From assembly GCA_963555705.1 (NCBI GenBank), contig OY743169.1, positions 50,458,124-50,522,123 on the forward strand: 64,000 nt of DNA, written 5' to 3'. The position numbers and the translations under genes are program-made. The stretch is from Ligustrum vulgare (lineage: Eukaryota > Streptophyta > Magnoliopsida > Lamiales > Oleaceae). Shown here in pieces: positions 1 through 11,469 of the stretch. Numbering within the stretch: the stretch's first letter is position 1; every line of letters starts with the position of its first letter. The notes under the pieces are model-generated. The model worked only from the letters and a program-made list of their open reading frames with translations, searched no databases and was not told the origin of the DNA.

Positions 1-150
1 CAAGTTCAGTTATATGTACTTGTCCATCAAAATTTATATATCTATATAGATCAGTTCTATGAGATATTAGTCATTTATTTCGATTTGAAGCTATATGACA
101 TTCACTAGCTCCCGTGTCAATTAATATATTTGATCCTTTTATATGTTCTA
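1..150 (-). pseudogene. Retroelement aspartic protease fragment
   Basis: Read on the minus strand, this stretch encodes a peptide containing LIDTGAS followed by ECHIAS. DTGAS (bases 103-117) is the active-site signature of retroviral-type aspartic proteases that cut Gag-Pol polyproteins. The frame stays open for roughly 40 codons and runs off the window edge, so the rest of pol may lie outside. It abuts the truncated LTR copy at 151-420, which suggests a deletion junction. The clade cannot be settled from this piece: Copia usually has DSGAS or DSGCS, while caulimovirids and some Gypsy elements have DTGAS. The motif is seen directly; the wider assignment is inference. Confidence 0.55.
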
Positions 151-420
151 TACTTGAATGATTTGTACTGCAAATTCTATATGTAAGGGTATTTTAGTAA
201 GTTTAAAGAGTCAAAGTCTATTTTCACAATATTATTGTTTCAAAGTCTATTTTACAAAATGTTATAGTTGTTGGATCCATTTATGGTTATTTCCCTTATT
301 TTTAAGGAAAATGTTTTGTTGAATTTTACCCCTCTTTTAAATAGGACTACGCGCATAAAATTGTAACCCGCCAACCCAATCCGACCCCATTTGGGTCGAG
401 TCAGGATGGTTTCGACTTAA
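151..420 (-). repeat. Truncated second LTR copy
   Basis: This is a direct repeat of 894-1163 with a handful of substitutions. On the minus strand it starts right after a purine-rich stretch (AACAAAGAG), as a 3' LTR would, and is cut off where the protease-coding stretch begins. Confidence 0.6.
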
Positions 421-494
421 CTCTTTGTTCTATTATTGAATCCAATTTTTCATTTGTTTTCATATCTAGATATTTGATTAATAAAGGTTCTCCT

Positions 495-779
495 CTATGA
501 TAATCCATTTCTATAATCTTTATTTAATTCTTCTAGTATATCTTTGTGGATTAAATCTAATATTTCGTTTATGATAAAATCCTCTTTTATTATATCGAAA
601 TTTATTAGATCATATATTTCTCTTCTTATATCTTTATCTAAATCTTTTAAAGTGTTCAAGATTTCTATTTTATAATTATCGGGTAGTATTATTGTATGCA
701 TAATTATAAATCTTGATGTATATATTATATATTTATTTTTATTTTTTGTTATATAATATTTATCTTTTAAATCTGTCAT
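495..779 (-). CDS. 94-residue ORF after the primer site (possible Gag start)
   Basis: The ATG at 777-779 lies only a few bases downstream of the Met-tRNA primer site, where Gag normally starts. The protein begins MTDLKDKYYI and is rich in Asp, Glu, Lys, Ile and Leu; its second half could be amphipathic helix. No zinc knuckle or known Gag domain was recognised. It ends near 495, and the following 75 bases up to the second LTR contain no clear coding. It may be the N-terminal remnant of a longer Gag or a small ORF kept by a non-autonomous element. Its function is unknown. Confidence 0.4.
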   Translation of the reverse strand: MTDLKDKYYITKNKNKYIIYTSRFIIMHTIILPDNYKIEILNTLKDLDKDIRREIYDLINFDIIKEDFIINEILDLIHKDILEELNKDYRNGLS

Positions 780-782
780 ATG

Positions 783-794
783 GCTCTGATACCA
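783..794 (-). other. Primer-binding site, initiator Met-tRNA type
   Basis: The minus strand reads TGGTATCAGAGC, the standard plant LTR-retrotransposon site complementary to the 3' end of initiator methionine tRNA. It lies two bases inside the LTR, as expected. Confidence 0.75.
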
Positions 795-796
795 GT

Positions 797-1167
797 TGAG
801 AGGGTGCTACTATGAGCGAACAAAAATCATATAAACAAAAATCATTTAAAATTATATAAACAAAATTATCTAAGGACTTAAATGGAGTTTTTCTATACTT
901 GAATGATTTGTATTGCAAATTCTATATGTAAGGGTATTTTAGTAAGTTTAAAGAGTCAAAGTCTATTTTCACAATATTATTGTTTCAAAGTCTATTTTAC
1001 AAAATGTTATAGTTGTTGGATCCATTTATGGTTATTTCCTTTATTTTTAAGGAAAATGTTTTGTTGAATTTTACCCCTCTTTTAAATAGGGCTACGTGCA
1101 TAAAACTGTAACCCGCCAACCCAATCCGACCCCATTTGGGTCGAGTCAGGTTGGTTTCGACTTAACA
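797..1167 (-). repeat. 5' LTR of the short LTR element
   Basis: This is a 371-base LTR with TG and CA termini on the minus strand. Its last CA sits two bases from the primer site. It shares a long near-identical block (about 894-1163) with 151-420. Confidence 0.6.
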
Positions 1168-1755
1168 ACAGATCAGTTTGGGTTAAAGGTTAAGAGGTAA
1201 TTTAAAAGTCGATTTCACGAGTAGACATCCACCAATCAGTAAAACCTTATTCTAAGATCATCTCTAATGGTTTATGCATATTTTGATCCATGTGACAGTT
1301 AAATAAATAAATATCTTACTCATGTTGATAAAATAGATAATGAAATTTAAAGTTTATCCCCAATAATTTTTGTCTACAATTTTTTATGTATACACGTGTC
1401 TTCAAATTAGCACTATCTCATTAAATGCGTTGATGAATATTTATTATAGAACGTAAATCGATGCAGCTTGTTTAAATGATTGAAAATATGATATAATTCT
1501 TCAAGTTCAAAGTAAGAATTAAATTTATATTTGAAGAACAAATAAAATGAGATGTGAGCTATTTATATATACTTGATGAACAAATTCAATATTGCACTAA
1601 TTAATAGTTGAAATAAAGATATGCGAAATCAATAAAATTATAATAGAGGAAATTACATGGACCCCTAGATTTGATCTACACAATTCAAAAATCAAATTTA
1701 GAATTTTTTAGTACAAAAATCAAGTTTTAGTTCAATCTTTTAATATTAAAACAAG
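1168..1755. other. AT-rich intergenic stretch
   Basis: I see no gene, terminal repeat or coding similarity on either strand. Confidence 0.4.
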
Positions 1756-2855
1756 GGTAATTTTATTACCACCACAAAATTTATTTACTACACCACATTA
1801 TAATCACACCACAATTAAAATATATTTTCAATAAATACACCACAACAAATTTACAATAATACTCCTAATCCTATAAAAACTTTTTTAAAAAAATATTATT
1901 GTGGTGTACTCATCATCCCAAATTTCCAATATTTCTCCCCTTTTTCCTCATCATTGCCACCCATTATTTCCTTAATTACAATTAATTAGGTTCAAATTTC
2001 CATGTTACACATTTTTTAATTGATGTTTGATGGATAATTGAAGCAATAAGATATTCAATTTCATATAAACATAGTAGGTGGTTTGGCTTCTAAATACTTG
2101 ATACACATTTTTTTTTTTTTGAAAATACTAGATGCAATTGGAATCACTATTTTTTTTAATATTAGATGCAACTGAAAACACGATAGGTGGAATGCAGTAT
2201 GAATACGCAAATATATGTAATTGAAAAACCATATAATTTGAAAACCGAATATAAAATTTAATTGAAAATCAAATATAATTAAATAACCAAAATCTTGGGT
2301 GATATCAAAATATAGGGAACCTTGAACAATAAAAATCTTTCACTGACCTAAAGTCCTAAACTTTAATTTATGTTAATGTTTGCATGATGTTATTATTTGA
2401 AAACTCATATGAAATTATTGTATTGACATCTATTCTAATTAACTTGGTATTGAAAAGCAAAAATATAAAATAACAAAAAGAACAAGATGATTTAGAAAAA
2501 TAAACATAGAGAAGATAAGAGAATATTTGAAAGATGTGATGTATATAAAAATTATTTTTAGTGAGATAATATTAAAAGAATATGTATGTAATTTTATTTA
2601 TGTCTATTTTTATAAATAAAGAAAATACTTTAAATTGTGGTGTAAAAAATAAATTTTGTCGTGGTAATATAGTCACCATAAATATAAAGAAGAAAAGAAA
2701 ATAAATTTATTTGAAAGATTGTGATGTATTTAAAAATAGTAAGAGAAAAAAAAAATGATATTTTTGTAATTTCTTTTATGTCTATTTTAGTCAATAAAGA
2801 AATTATTTAAAAATATGGTATAAGAATTAAGTTTTGTGGTGGCAATATAGCCACC
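1756..2855. mobile_element. TIR element of AT-rich, MITE-like type
   Basis: The left end (1756 to about 1795) begins GGTAATTTTATTACCACCAC and continues into repeated ACCACA words. Its reverse complement recurs at about 2637-2677 with only a few changes, and again, weaker, at about 2806-2855. The interior is AT-rich and has no coding frame. Inverted termini without coding suggest a non-autonomous DNA transposon. The doubled right end could be a nested or tandem copy. No clean target duplication was identified, so the superfamily is unassigned. A similar terminus occurs at 48154 and 50611. Confidence 0.5.
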
Positions 2856-2880
2856 CTTAAAACAATAATAATTAAAAAAA

Positions 2881-3735
2881 AAATTAAAATAAGTTCATCT
2901 ACCTCTCACCCCACCCCCAACACCACCCCCACTTCAACCTCATCTATTTCACACTACAACTCTAATTCAAATTCTCTGTTCTCAATTTAATAGTTCCACG
3001 GCGGCACCAATACCTCACTTCCTGGCAAGTGCGACGTCGCCGCTTGAGGGTGCAACAGGTAATAAGTGAAGACTTCAGCAGCTACAGAGGTCGTTGATGC
3101 GCAGTGAAACCGTTGCGATGTGGTCACCACTGTGATGTGTTGCGGTCACGATTGTTGCACATCGGTCAATGGTCAAATCTCTGTAAGTCTAGTGTAGTGA
3201 GAGAGAAGTTGGAGCTGGTGCTTGTGTGATGTAGTGTCGTGACTGTGTCTGGTGCTGCTTGTGTTGTAGCGGTGGAGGAAATCGAGGTGATGGTGGTGCG
3301 TTGCAGGCAGTAATTGCGTCGTGGTGCTTCCTATGTCATCGTGGTGGTGTGTATTGCGGTGGTGCGGTGAAGTGGTTGTGGATTTGTGGCAGTCGGATTT
3401 GTGATCGGCAGTGGGTGAAGGTGAATCTGTGACGGAATGGCTGTGGGTGGTAGTGTGATATTTTTGAAGGGTTTGTGCAGGTTTTGTGACGGTGGTGGTG
3501 GAGATAGTGGTAGGTGGTGGTGGCAGTCGTGACGGTGGTGTGGCGGCGGAGGAGACGATGGCGGCGACGATAGGGATGTGGTGGTGATAAGGTGGTGGTA
3601 AGGCGATAAAGTGGTGATGGTGGTGTAATTTGAGTGACAGTGTCCAATGTGTGACCAAAATAAATTGTGATCAATTAAATCGATTTGTGATATGTAACCT
3701 AAATAAATTTGTGAGCAAAGAATATTTATGATTTG
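2881..3735. repeat. GTGG-rich body and TGTGACC repeats of a dispersed repeat
   Basis: A C-rich tract (about 2900-2940) is followed by a GTGG/GGTGGT-rich block (about 3000-3640), then degenerate TGTGACC/TTTGTGA words (3646-3735). It stops exactly where the next copy starts with TGTAACACCTC at 3736. Open frames on the minus strand give only Pro/His/Thr-rich low-complexity peptides, which I do not treat as genes. The same order (GTGG block, TGTGACC words, TGTARCRCC head) repeats at about 4800-6904. Confidence 0.5.
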
Positions 3736-6700
3736 TAACACCTCGAGTTCTAAATACCCGGCACGTCACTTCATCTCCTTAAACTAACTTTCAAAATGAT
3801 AATTTAGCAGAAAATACTGAAGTTTAATTCACGTAACTTCATAAAAATTTATTCAAATTGTCAACAGATTGAAAGTGAAAACAACTTGACAAAATTAATA
3901 AGTTTGTGATTTCAAATAAAATATATTTTTAAAAGACTCGTTAGCAACCACCATCATACACCTTGTCGCCAACTCCATCATCTGCAAAATTGTTTTTGGA
4001 AAACGTGAGTATTTCTATGAAATACTCAATAGCCTCTAGCACAATAATAATTTGATATTATAAACTAAAACACATAATCATGATATTCAAATCTTAGGTA
4101 TCTAAACGATTACCAGTAGTCTCATGAACAAGTAATAAATACAAGTTCAAGTCTCATGCATTTAAGCAAGTAAATTCTCGTTACATAGTCTCATGCTTAG
4201 AAAGCAAGTAATTCTCATGAATACAATCATACATGCTAAATTTATAATCCAAATAATCATTTATGCGCATTTTGAAAAGTTATGTTTGTAAATAAGAGTC
4301 TACCTTATTTCATGAGTTTTGTTTGGATGAGAATAGATCAACTTCCTAATCGTCCAAGTGTCTCGTCTAGCCAATAAGAAATTTTTAAATTAGTATTTTG
4401 GAAATTAATGTTTTTCAAAAATAAAATAGAAGTTTGGAGATTAAATTGAAAATCTAACATAGCTGAATTTGAAAAGTTTTTGGGACTGAAATAAGGATTT
4501 TAAAAATGAAAGGGCTGACTTATAAGACTTAAAAATCTTTAGGCTGAAAACATTATCTATGAAATAGAAATAAAATATTTTAAAACTGCGGGGCTTAAAA
4601 ATAATTGTTTTAAAAACTTGGGGCTGAAATTAAATATTTTAGGACTGAAGTAAATGATTTTAAAAATAAAGGGCTGACTTAAAGGCAATTTTAAAACTAG
4701 GGGCTCCAAAATCAATTTTGACCAAGTAAAAAAAACTTAAAACAATAAATCCTTTCCTCTCTCCCTCTTCAGTTTGAAAATCTCGAGAGAGGTGGAGGTG
4801 ATGAAGGGCGTTGCCCTTCCAATTCCAGGACCGCCAGCCATCCTCTGACCGGCGATAACGCCGACGAGGCATGAGGAAGGGCTATGGTGGCTAATGGCTG
4901 ATGGGTAATGAAGATTTTTTGGTTATTTCTTGGGTATTTTAGTTCGAAACCGAGGCTTGGGAGTCACGATTTTCCAACATTATTCCGGTCAACTGGCGGC
5001 GGTCGAAGATAATTTTGAGTTTCTTGGTTTGGGCTTGATTTTCGGAGGGGTGTTTAGACTTGCTTTTGGGTTTACTTGGCTTGTGCAGCCACGGTTTGGA
5101 GGCGGGGGTGCGATGGCCAATTTTAGAATGGTTGATTTAGAGGTGGCGTTTCCAATGCGGTGGCAGCAGTCGACGGTGAGTGGTAGTTGTGCTCAATTCG
5201 GGTTTTGTGGAATGGTGGTTTCGGTTGTGGTCGACATTGGAGGAGGAAGGCTTGAGCTGTGTGGTTAAGATTTGGTCAAGATGTAGATGGTGCCCATATG
5301 AGTGTGTGCGTGGCTGGTGATGATGACTCGATAGTGATTGCAGACTATGGAATTGTTGTGATGTATGAAGCTTAAAGGAATGAGAAGTCTGATTCATACC
5401 CAATATACTTTGCAGTGACTTCGTGAGGGAAAAGAAATGGAGGATTAAGACAATTTATTCATTGCATGATTGTAGAAGTTGAAGAAACTTGTAACTTTTT
5501 TTATTTTTTAATTTTTTTTTTAACGTTAACGGAGGTCCATATCCGACAAAGAAATATAATTTATTTTATTATTATTTTTTTTACATGAAAGGAGGGGAAC
5601 ATAAACCTAACATCCAAGAAAGCAAAGGAAGCAGTAAATGTAGGAGTTCAGCTCCCTAACAATAAAAGTAATGAAAAGTACAATGAAGAAACTTGTACCT
5701 TAAGAAATGATGATTGTTGGGAGTTTTGGTTTATGGAAATGAATTGGCTAGAGTTATACTTTTGGATTTATTGTTTGAATTGATGAAAAATAAATTTTGT
5801 ATTAATTGAGGAATAATAATAATAATAATTATAAATCATAAATTTGAATATTGGATTAAAATAAAGATTTGGGTTTAAAAATGAGATAATGATTTTTGAC
5901 AAATTTTGAAATCTCAGATTGGACTTAAAATTATGAATTTCATTTTCTTTTTTAAAATCTTAAAATAACTAATATGGTTAGACGATAATGCTAATTTTGA
6001 AATAATGACCGTTAAGATTTGGAGAATTGTAGCGACAAGTTCGGTAAAACAAACTTTTAAACTTGAAATTTCTTGGTCGCTACATGATTTGTAACCAAGA
6101 AATAGATTGTGACCAATTAAATCGATAATTTGTGATCAATTAAATTGAGTCGTGACCAAACAATTTGATAAATTGTGAGTGTGAAATAAATTGTGACCTA
6201 TAATGATTTTGATTTGTAATCGAGAAAACTTATGATTTGTGAAAATTGTGACCTAAAAAATTTGTAATTTAGCTTAAGAAAAACATTGTGATCTATGAAA
6301 TTTGTGATTTGTGACTCATTATTTGTTAAATTGTGACCAATTAACTCGAGATTTGCGATCGAGAAAAAATTGTGACCTACAAAATTCGAGATTTGTGACC
6401 GATAATAAGTTGTGACTTATAAATTTTTAATTTGTGATCGAAAAATAAGTCGTGACTTTTAACATTTGTGATTTGTGACTGAATAATAATATGTGACCGA
6501 AAAATAAGTCGTGACTTTAAATATTTGTAATTTGTGACCGATTAATTGATAATTTGTGACCGTAAATAAGTCGTAACCTATAAATTTATTATTTGTGATT
6601 TGGAATTAAGTCGTGACCAAACAATTTTATAATTTGTGACCGAGAAATTTCATAATTTGTGACCTATAAAATTTGTAATTTGTGTCTGTGACCATAAATT

Positions 6701-6904
6701 GTATAATTGTGACCTCAACCTATTAAATTACGTATTTTTTAATTAAAATTTTGATTTTTGTATTAAATCCACAAGTTTCTTAAATTTTAAATTTCATTTT
6801 TTAGACTCCTTACATATGTATTTATCCCATTATAATATTCTCATAAGGGAGAGCTAATATAAGTTGCTCTCTTTTTCTTTAATTGGGGTTTTGTCACCAA
6901 CTTG
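3736..6904 (+). repeat. Dispersed noncoding repeat unit, copy 2
   Basis: The unit starts TGTAACACCTCGAGTTC, a head typical of plant LTR-type repeats that begin TGTAACACC. A hook at about 3960-4035 contains GAGTATTTC followed by GAAATACTCA, followed by AGTCTACC (about 4302). A series of about 45-base degenerate units built on 'gggactgaaa...ttttaaaa' covers 4470-4735. After these come a CT-rich segment, a GTGG-rich body (to about 5270), unrecognised sequence (5400-6060) and TGTGACC repeats. No protein domain is seen. It may be a long LTR or a large non-autonomous retrotransposon derivative. Copies at 6905, 56050-59116 and 61617 support a family. Confidence 0.5.
6064..6720 (+). repeat. Degenerate TGTGACC tandem repeats
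   Basis: More than twenty loosely periodic units of about 25-35 bases carry the core AATTTGTGACC or GTCGTGACC, spaced by AT-rich filler. A short array of the same words lies at 3646-3735. No coding is visible. Confidence 0.6.
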
Positions 6905-9335
6905 TAGCGCCCCGAGTTCCGTAAACCCGATTCACTACGTCATTTTCTGTCTAAATTTTTCGAATAATATTTTTGCGGAAGAAATAATTGAAATTCATTT
7001 TTGGCAACATTAAATAAACTGTAATGGCCGCTAAAATTGAAAACATTTATGAAACCATTTGAAATAGTAAATCGAACCATTAATATTGTAAAGAAATTGC
7101 CAATATCATAATTTCTCAAATAAATGAACTTCTCTAAATTATTCGATTGTTTGGAAAATACGGAAATCATTAACGTCAAACTTTCAACCGTTCAACGATT
7201 ATTGCCACCATCATTCATCGCTCGCCACCGTCTCCGCAATCTGCAAAACTGTTAAAAAGTAGGGTGAGTATTTCATGGGGGAAATACTCAGTAGACTCAT
7301 CGCAAATTAATTTAATTTATAAGATGATTAAACACATAAATCCCGGCTCTTTATAAAACGGGCATTGATAGAGCTTCTTTATAAAACGGCTCTTGATAAA
7401 ACTCATATTTTGCATTACAGCACGGGACATATTTTGCAAATCATAGGCTCTTTGAAAATAGCTCTTTGAAAACCATATACTTATAAAAACATTTTAATTA
7501 TGCCAAGCATAATTTCTTTTGAAAGCATAACATAAGATAGGATTGAAATCCTCATAAACATAAGAAGACACAAGAACTTTACCGAACTTAGGTGGCAAGA
7601 ATTCTTATGCAGTAAAATCATAATAACAGTAAGTTTTCATCATAACATAGGATAATATCGAAATCCTCATAAACATAAGAATTTTACCGAACTTAGGTGG
7701 CAAGAATTCTTATGTAGTAAGTATACCAAGCATAATTTTCTGAAATTCATAGGGATCAATTGCATCATAACATAAGATAGGATCGAAATCCTCATAAACA
7801 TATGCGACAGGAATTTTACCGAACTTAGGTGGCAAATCCTCATAAACATATGGAAACATAGGAATTTTACCGAACTTCGTGGCAAATCCTCATAAACATA
7901 GGAGACACAAGAATGTTACCGAACTTAGGTGGCAAAAATTCTTATGTGTAGCGCTACTAAAACTCCGGTCCCCTTAACATATCATAACTTATCATATGGG
8001 ACCCAAAACAATCTTGGTAGATTGATTTCATAGCAATGATCCAAAAAAACATTTTCGTGAAGCATAGGGTATACTTACTTTTCGTAAAAACATAAAGTAT
8101 ATTTTCTTTTCATAAAAAAACATACTTACTTTTCATAACAACATAAGGTATATTTACCTTTCATAAAAACATACTTGTTTTTCTTAAAAATTGACTTTCA
8201 CAAGTCACATGACATTCATATGAAATCATAATTTAAATCAATTAATAAGTGAGAGTCTACCTCAAATCCGACGAGTGCAAAGTTGAGCGGGAATGACTTC
8301 AATTTCTTTAAATTCTCCGTACGCTTCGTCTTAGCCAATAAGTCACTTTAGTATATCGAATATATAGTTCAAAATGATAAATTATAAATTCTGATATCCT
8401 GCACCACCATTTCAGTCGACCAAGTTCAAGAAGAATAAACAATCACCACAATGATCTGCTTTCAATCCCTTTTTCCCAATTCAATACCAATAATAGATAT
8501 CAATCTGAAACCAATTTGAAATCAACCAAAACTGAATCATCATCGTATTGGCATCAACCTGCAGCTCCATCACCTAAGAAATTTGTATCATCATTTTCAC
8601 TGCCCATTCTTACTCACTGCACAAAACCAAGAACCACCACAATGCAATCCACTGCCGCTGAACCACTGCAAAGCCACCATCTCCATCAAACAGCAACCAT
8701 CAGAATCACCACCAATTCAGAAATCAAACCCAATTACTGCAACAGTTCCATACCATCACCGAATCAAACAGCAACCATGACCGGCAGCCACAAACCAATC
8801 ACCCTCAAATCCTTAACCAAATCAAACCCTAAAACTAAGAATAAACTATATCAGCTACTTACCATGACTACAGATCTGATTATCGCCGGAGTCGTAACTA
8901 CAAACCGCAACCTCAAGCTTTGGTTCTTGCACGAAATCGAGTCCCAGCCTTTCCTCCTTTAGCCCTCCTTGTACCCACCTTGTCACCGCCATAGTATGGC
9001 AATATGTCCGCCGACGTTTTCCGGCGATGATCTTGAATTCGTGAGGACCCTCACCGCCGTTCTGTCTTGGTTCCTTTCAGAGAGTGAAACGTGAGAGAGA
9101 GAATAAAATCTGAGGATATTATATTTTAACTTTCATAAATTTCAACTTTGGTCCCTGGGTTTTAAATGTTTCAAAATCAGTCCCTGACGTTTTAAAAAGG
9201 TTTTATTTCAGTCCTTTCAGCTTTTAAACTTATCATTTCAGTCCCTGCTGATTTACTTTTAAGCTCAAGTTTCAAAAGTATCTATTTTAATCCCTCAACT
9301 TTCAAAGTATCTATTTTAGGGTTTTTCTAATAATG
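6905..9335 (+). repeat. Dispersed noncoding repeat unit, copy 3
   Basis: The head is TGTAGCGCCCCGAGTTCC at 6905. The GAGTATTTC/AAATACTCA hook lies at about 7263-7292, a tandem array at 7560-7950 and AGTCTACCTC at about 8255. A CCACC/ATCA-rich body spans 8400-8960. A GC-rich start-like segment (9000-9100) leads to 'tcagtccctg...ttttaaa' units at 9150-9320. The body at 8541-8637 matches 62731-62825 closely, including CTGCAGCTCCATCACC. Frames at 8516-8962 translate to low-complexity Thr/Pro/Ser peptides and are not accepted as genes. Compared with copy 2, the body and the 'cagtccc' units are in the opposite orientation relative to the head. Confidence 0.5.
7560..7950 (+). repeat. Tandem repeat, ACCGAACTTAGGTGGCA core
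   Basis: At least five units carry TTACCGAACTTAGGTGGCA followed by variable 'aatcctcataaacata' spacers. Unit length varies from about 55 to 130 bases. An array at 58240-58345 occupies the matching position in the minus-strand family member. Confidence 0.65.
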
Positions 9336-9339
9336 TTTT

Positions 9340-9742
9340 TAATAAGTAGTAGCTGGTATGAAGTATTGATAAAAAAGACTTTAATACATACATATTTCAG
9401 AAATCTGATGATATCGATATTCAACAAATTTGGTCAAGTTATAATGTGGCTTTATTCACAAAAGTATTGTCAATATCTACATTTAAGAAACTGGTTTACA
9501 AGATAGGAATGCACCGACTCAATGACTTATTGGGATCAACATCAGGGGAATAGCTGTACTCTTTTTCTTTCGCTTAGGTTTTGTTCCACTTTTTTCCGAG
9601 CAAGGTTTTAATGAAACAACATGTATTTTAAAACTCCAAAATAGCTGTGTTGTTTTTCATTCATCTGATATTTTTCCCAATAGTTTTTCCCAAACAAAGT
9701 TTAATGAGACAGCTATTTCGTAATGTACCATTCAATGGGGAG
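9340..9742 (+). pseudogene. Copia RNase H C-terminus fragment
   Basis: The plus strand around 9415-9557 encodes a decayed copy of the end of Copia polyprotein: DIDIQQIW, then FTK, KLVYKIGMHRLNDLL. This parallels the C-terminus on the minus strand at 13328-13450, which has DIDIQQIRSS, DLFTKAL and IGMRRLSDL. A stop follows. The noncoding stretch after it ends in a purine-rich AATGGGGAG tract directly before an LTR at 9743. The 5' part is missing and the sequence joins a dispersed repeat at about 9335. It is a dead 3' fragment of a Copia element related to the outer element of the nest. Confidence 0.7.
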
Positions 9743-9917
9743 TGTTGTAAATAATATGTTATTAGTGAATAATATTTATATCCCAATGCATCCCTAATTA
9801 CTTTTAAACAATTGTATCCCCAATTTTTCCTATATATATGGGGCTCTACTGATTAATAAAACAAACAAGTCTATTAACTTTTCTACTTTCTTCTCTTTTT
9901 CTCTCTAATTTATAACA
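9743..9917 (+). repeat. Copia 3' LTR
   Basis: This 175-base LTR starts TGTTGTAAATA directly after a polypurine tract and ends TTATAACA, with short inverted termini. A TATATA box and a CT-rich 3' half match plant Copia LTR layout. No partner LTR is seen in the window. Confidence 0.7.
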
Positions 9918-10346
9918 ATATAAAAGTTTTTGTCAACTTTATACATTGAAAATTTATTTAAAACCCAATTATTTAGAGGGTAGTTTAAAAATTACCTTAC
10001 AAAGTGAACTATAAGCTTTTTATGTAACCAAGTGAACAATAAGTCTTATTAGTAATAAACATAAATTTCAAAAATATAGTTTTGATGGGGATTAAAATTG
10101 GATTTTTAGTAAATTTTAATAGAATAAAATATGCGGTTAAAATTTTGTGAGACCCATGAAATATGTGGTAACACTGTTTGGTTTATAAACTGGTTTATTT
10201 GTAATTTTGAAGTAAAAAGTAGTGGTTGAAAATTCGAGAGAGCAATGCGTGTAGTTAAAATGTGGTTTGAAAAATTGTGTGATTTATGAACTCATATTTC
10301 ATAGTTTACCAAACACATGCTAAAATTAGTCTCTCCTAAACAAGGG

Positions 10347-10348
<2 letters not shown>
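9918..10348. other. AT-rich stretch, possible hAT-type MITE relic
   Basis: No coding is seen. The part at 10165-10320 starts with 'tgtttggtttataaa' and ends with 'tttaccaaacaca', a weak inverted pair typical of small hAT-like MITEs. This is low confidence. Confidence 0.25.
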
Positions 10349-10406
<58 letters not shown>

Positions 10407-10892
10407 CAAGAATGTGTGGTTGATATAATTGATATAAATTATTATTTTATCCCTCTAAATATATATTAATTAGAAAATTGTTTAAAATGTCAGTTTAGTA
10501 AAGAAATATATATTAGGTGATTTATAAAATATTTATGATAGTTCACAGAAAATAATGAAAAAGTTGTGTATAGACAAATAAAACTAATTTAACAGTATAT
10601 CTAAAAAAAAGGAAAGAAATGTATAATATTATGTAAATGTAAATAAAAAATTCAATTTTGAATTTCCCTTTTTCCAAAAGAGTTTTGAAATTGTTTGTTT
10701 TATATTTTTAATTAGAATATAATTAAAAAAATCAATATTCTTTTTATAGGAATTATTTAATGGTTTTAATAAGAATTTAAGGGTGTCAATAAATGAAGTG
10801 TAGATTAATATTAATAATTATATTTTTATGAAAATAAATGAAATATTAAGGGCAATATTGAAAGAAAACGTAACAATTTTAGGGTATTATTG

Positions 10893-10976
<84 letters not shown>

Positions 10977-11103
10977 ATTAATATTAATAATTAATAATAA
11001 TTATATTTAATAAAATAATTAAGTGTTGATGGTATCGAAAACATAACAATTTACGATAAAATGGGAAATCAAAAGTTTTACACCCATCGACACTATTAAG
11101 GGC

Positions 11104-11174
<71 letters not shown>

Positions 11175-11330
11175 AGAAATATATTTAAAAATATTGTAGA
11201 TTAATATTAATAACTAATAATAATTATATTTGAGAAAATAATTAAATATTGAGGGTAATATTGACCGAAAACAAACCATTTTAAGGGTAAAATGCAATCA
11301 AAAGTTTTTATTCAACCACGTTTTAATATA
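10349..11330. repeat. TA microsatellites in a triplicated AT-rich unit
   Basis: Perfect or near-perfect (TA)n tracts lie at 10349-10405, 10899-10970 and 11106-11172. The sequence between and after them repeats three times: each unit starts TGTAGATTAATATTAATAA (10796, 10972, 11196) and continues with 'gaaaac.taacaatttt.agggtaa'. The unit therefore duplicated together with its TA tract. Confidence 0.7.
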
Positions 11331-11357
11331 CTAGTGAATCATCCGTGCGATGCACTA
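11331..11357 (-). other. Helitron 3' terminus with hairpin
   Basis: The minus strand reads GTGCATCGCAC, GGATGATTCA, CTAG, then host T. The hairpin and CTAG end are the family hallmark. Confidence 0.65.
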
Positions 11358-11469
11358 GAAGAAACGTCTGGATAAAAATAATACAATGTGAAATTAGATG
11401 AATCCTTTAGATAAGATAAATAAATTTCGCAAATAAGTAATAAGGTCATCGTTTATTAGTTTCATATGA

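Larger units (their letters stand above)
151..1167 (-). mobile_element. Short LTR element (TRIM-like or internally deleted)
   Basis: The element reads right to left. An LTR at 797-1167 begins TGTTAAG and ends CA on the minus strand. It is followed after two bases by a Met-tRNA primer site at 783-794, an internal region of about 370 bases holding a 94-codon ORF, and a second LTR copy at about 151-420. The two copies are nearly identical over about 270 bases. The left copy lacks its distal third and joins protease-coding sequence at about base 150. LTR, primer site and LTR around a tiny interior fit a TRIM or a strongly deleted autonomous element. No target duplication was found, as expected if the left end was lost. 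Confidence 0.6.

Noticed and set aside
1..150. Endogenous pararetrovirus protease
   Set aside because: DTGAS fits caulimovirids as well, but the adjoining LTR and primer site favour an LTR retroelement; the fragment is too short to decide.
3173..3741. His/Pro/Thr-rich minus-strand ORFs as proteins
   Set aside because: Three overlapping frames are open because of GTGG repeats; composition is simple and no domain is present.
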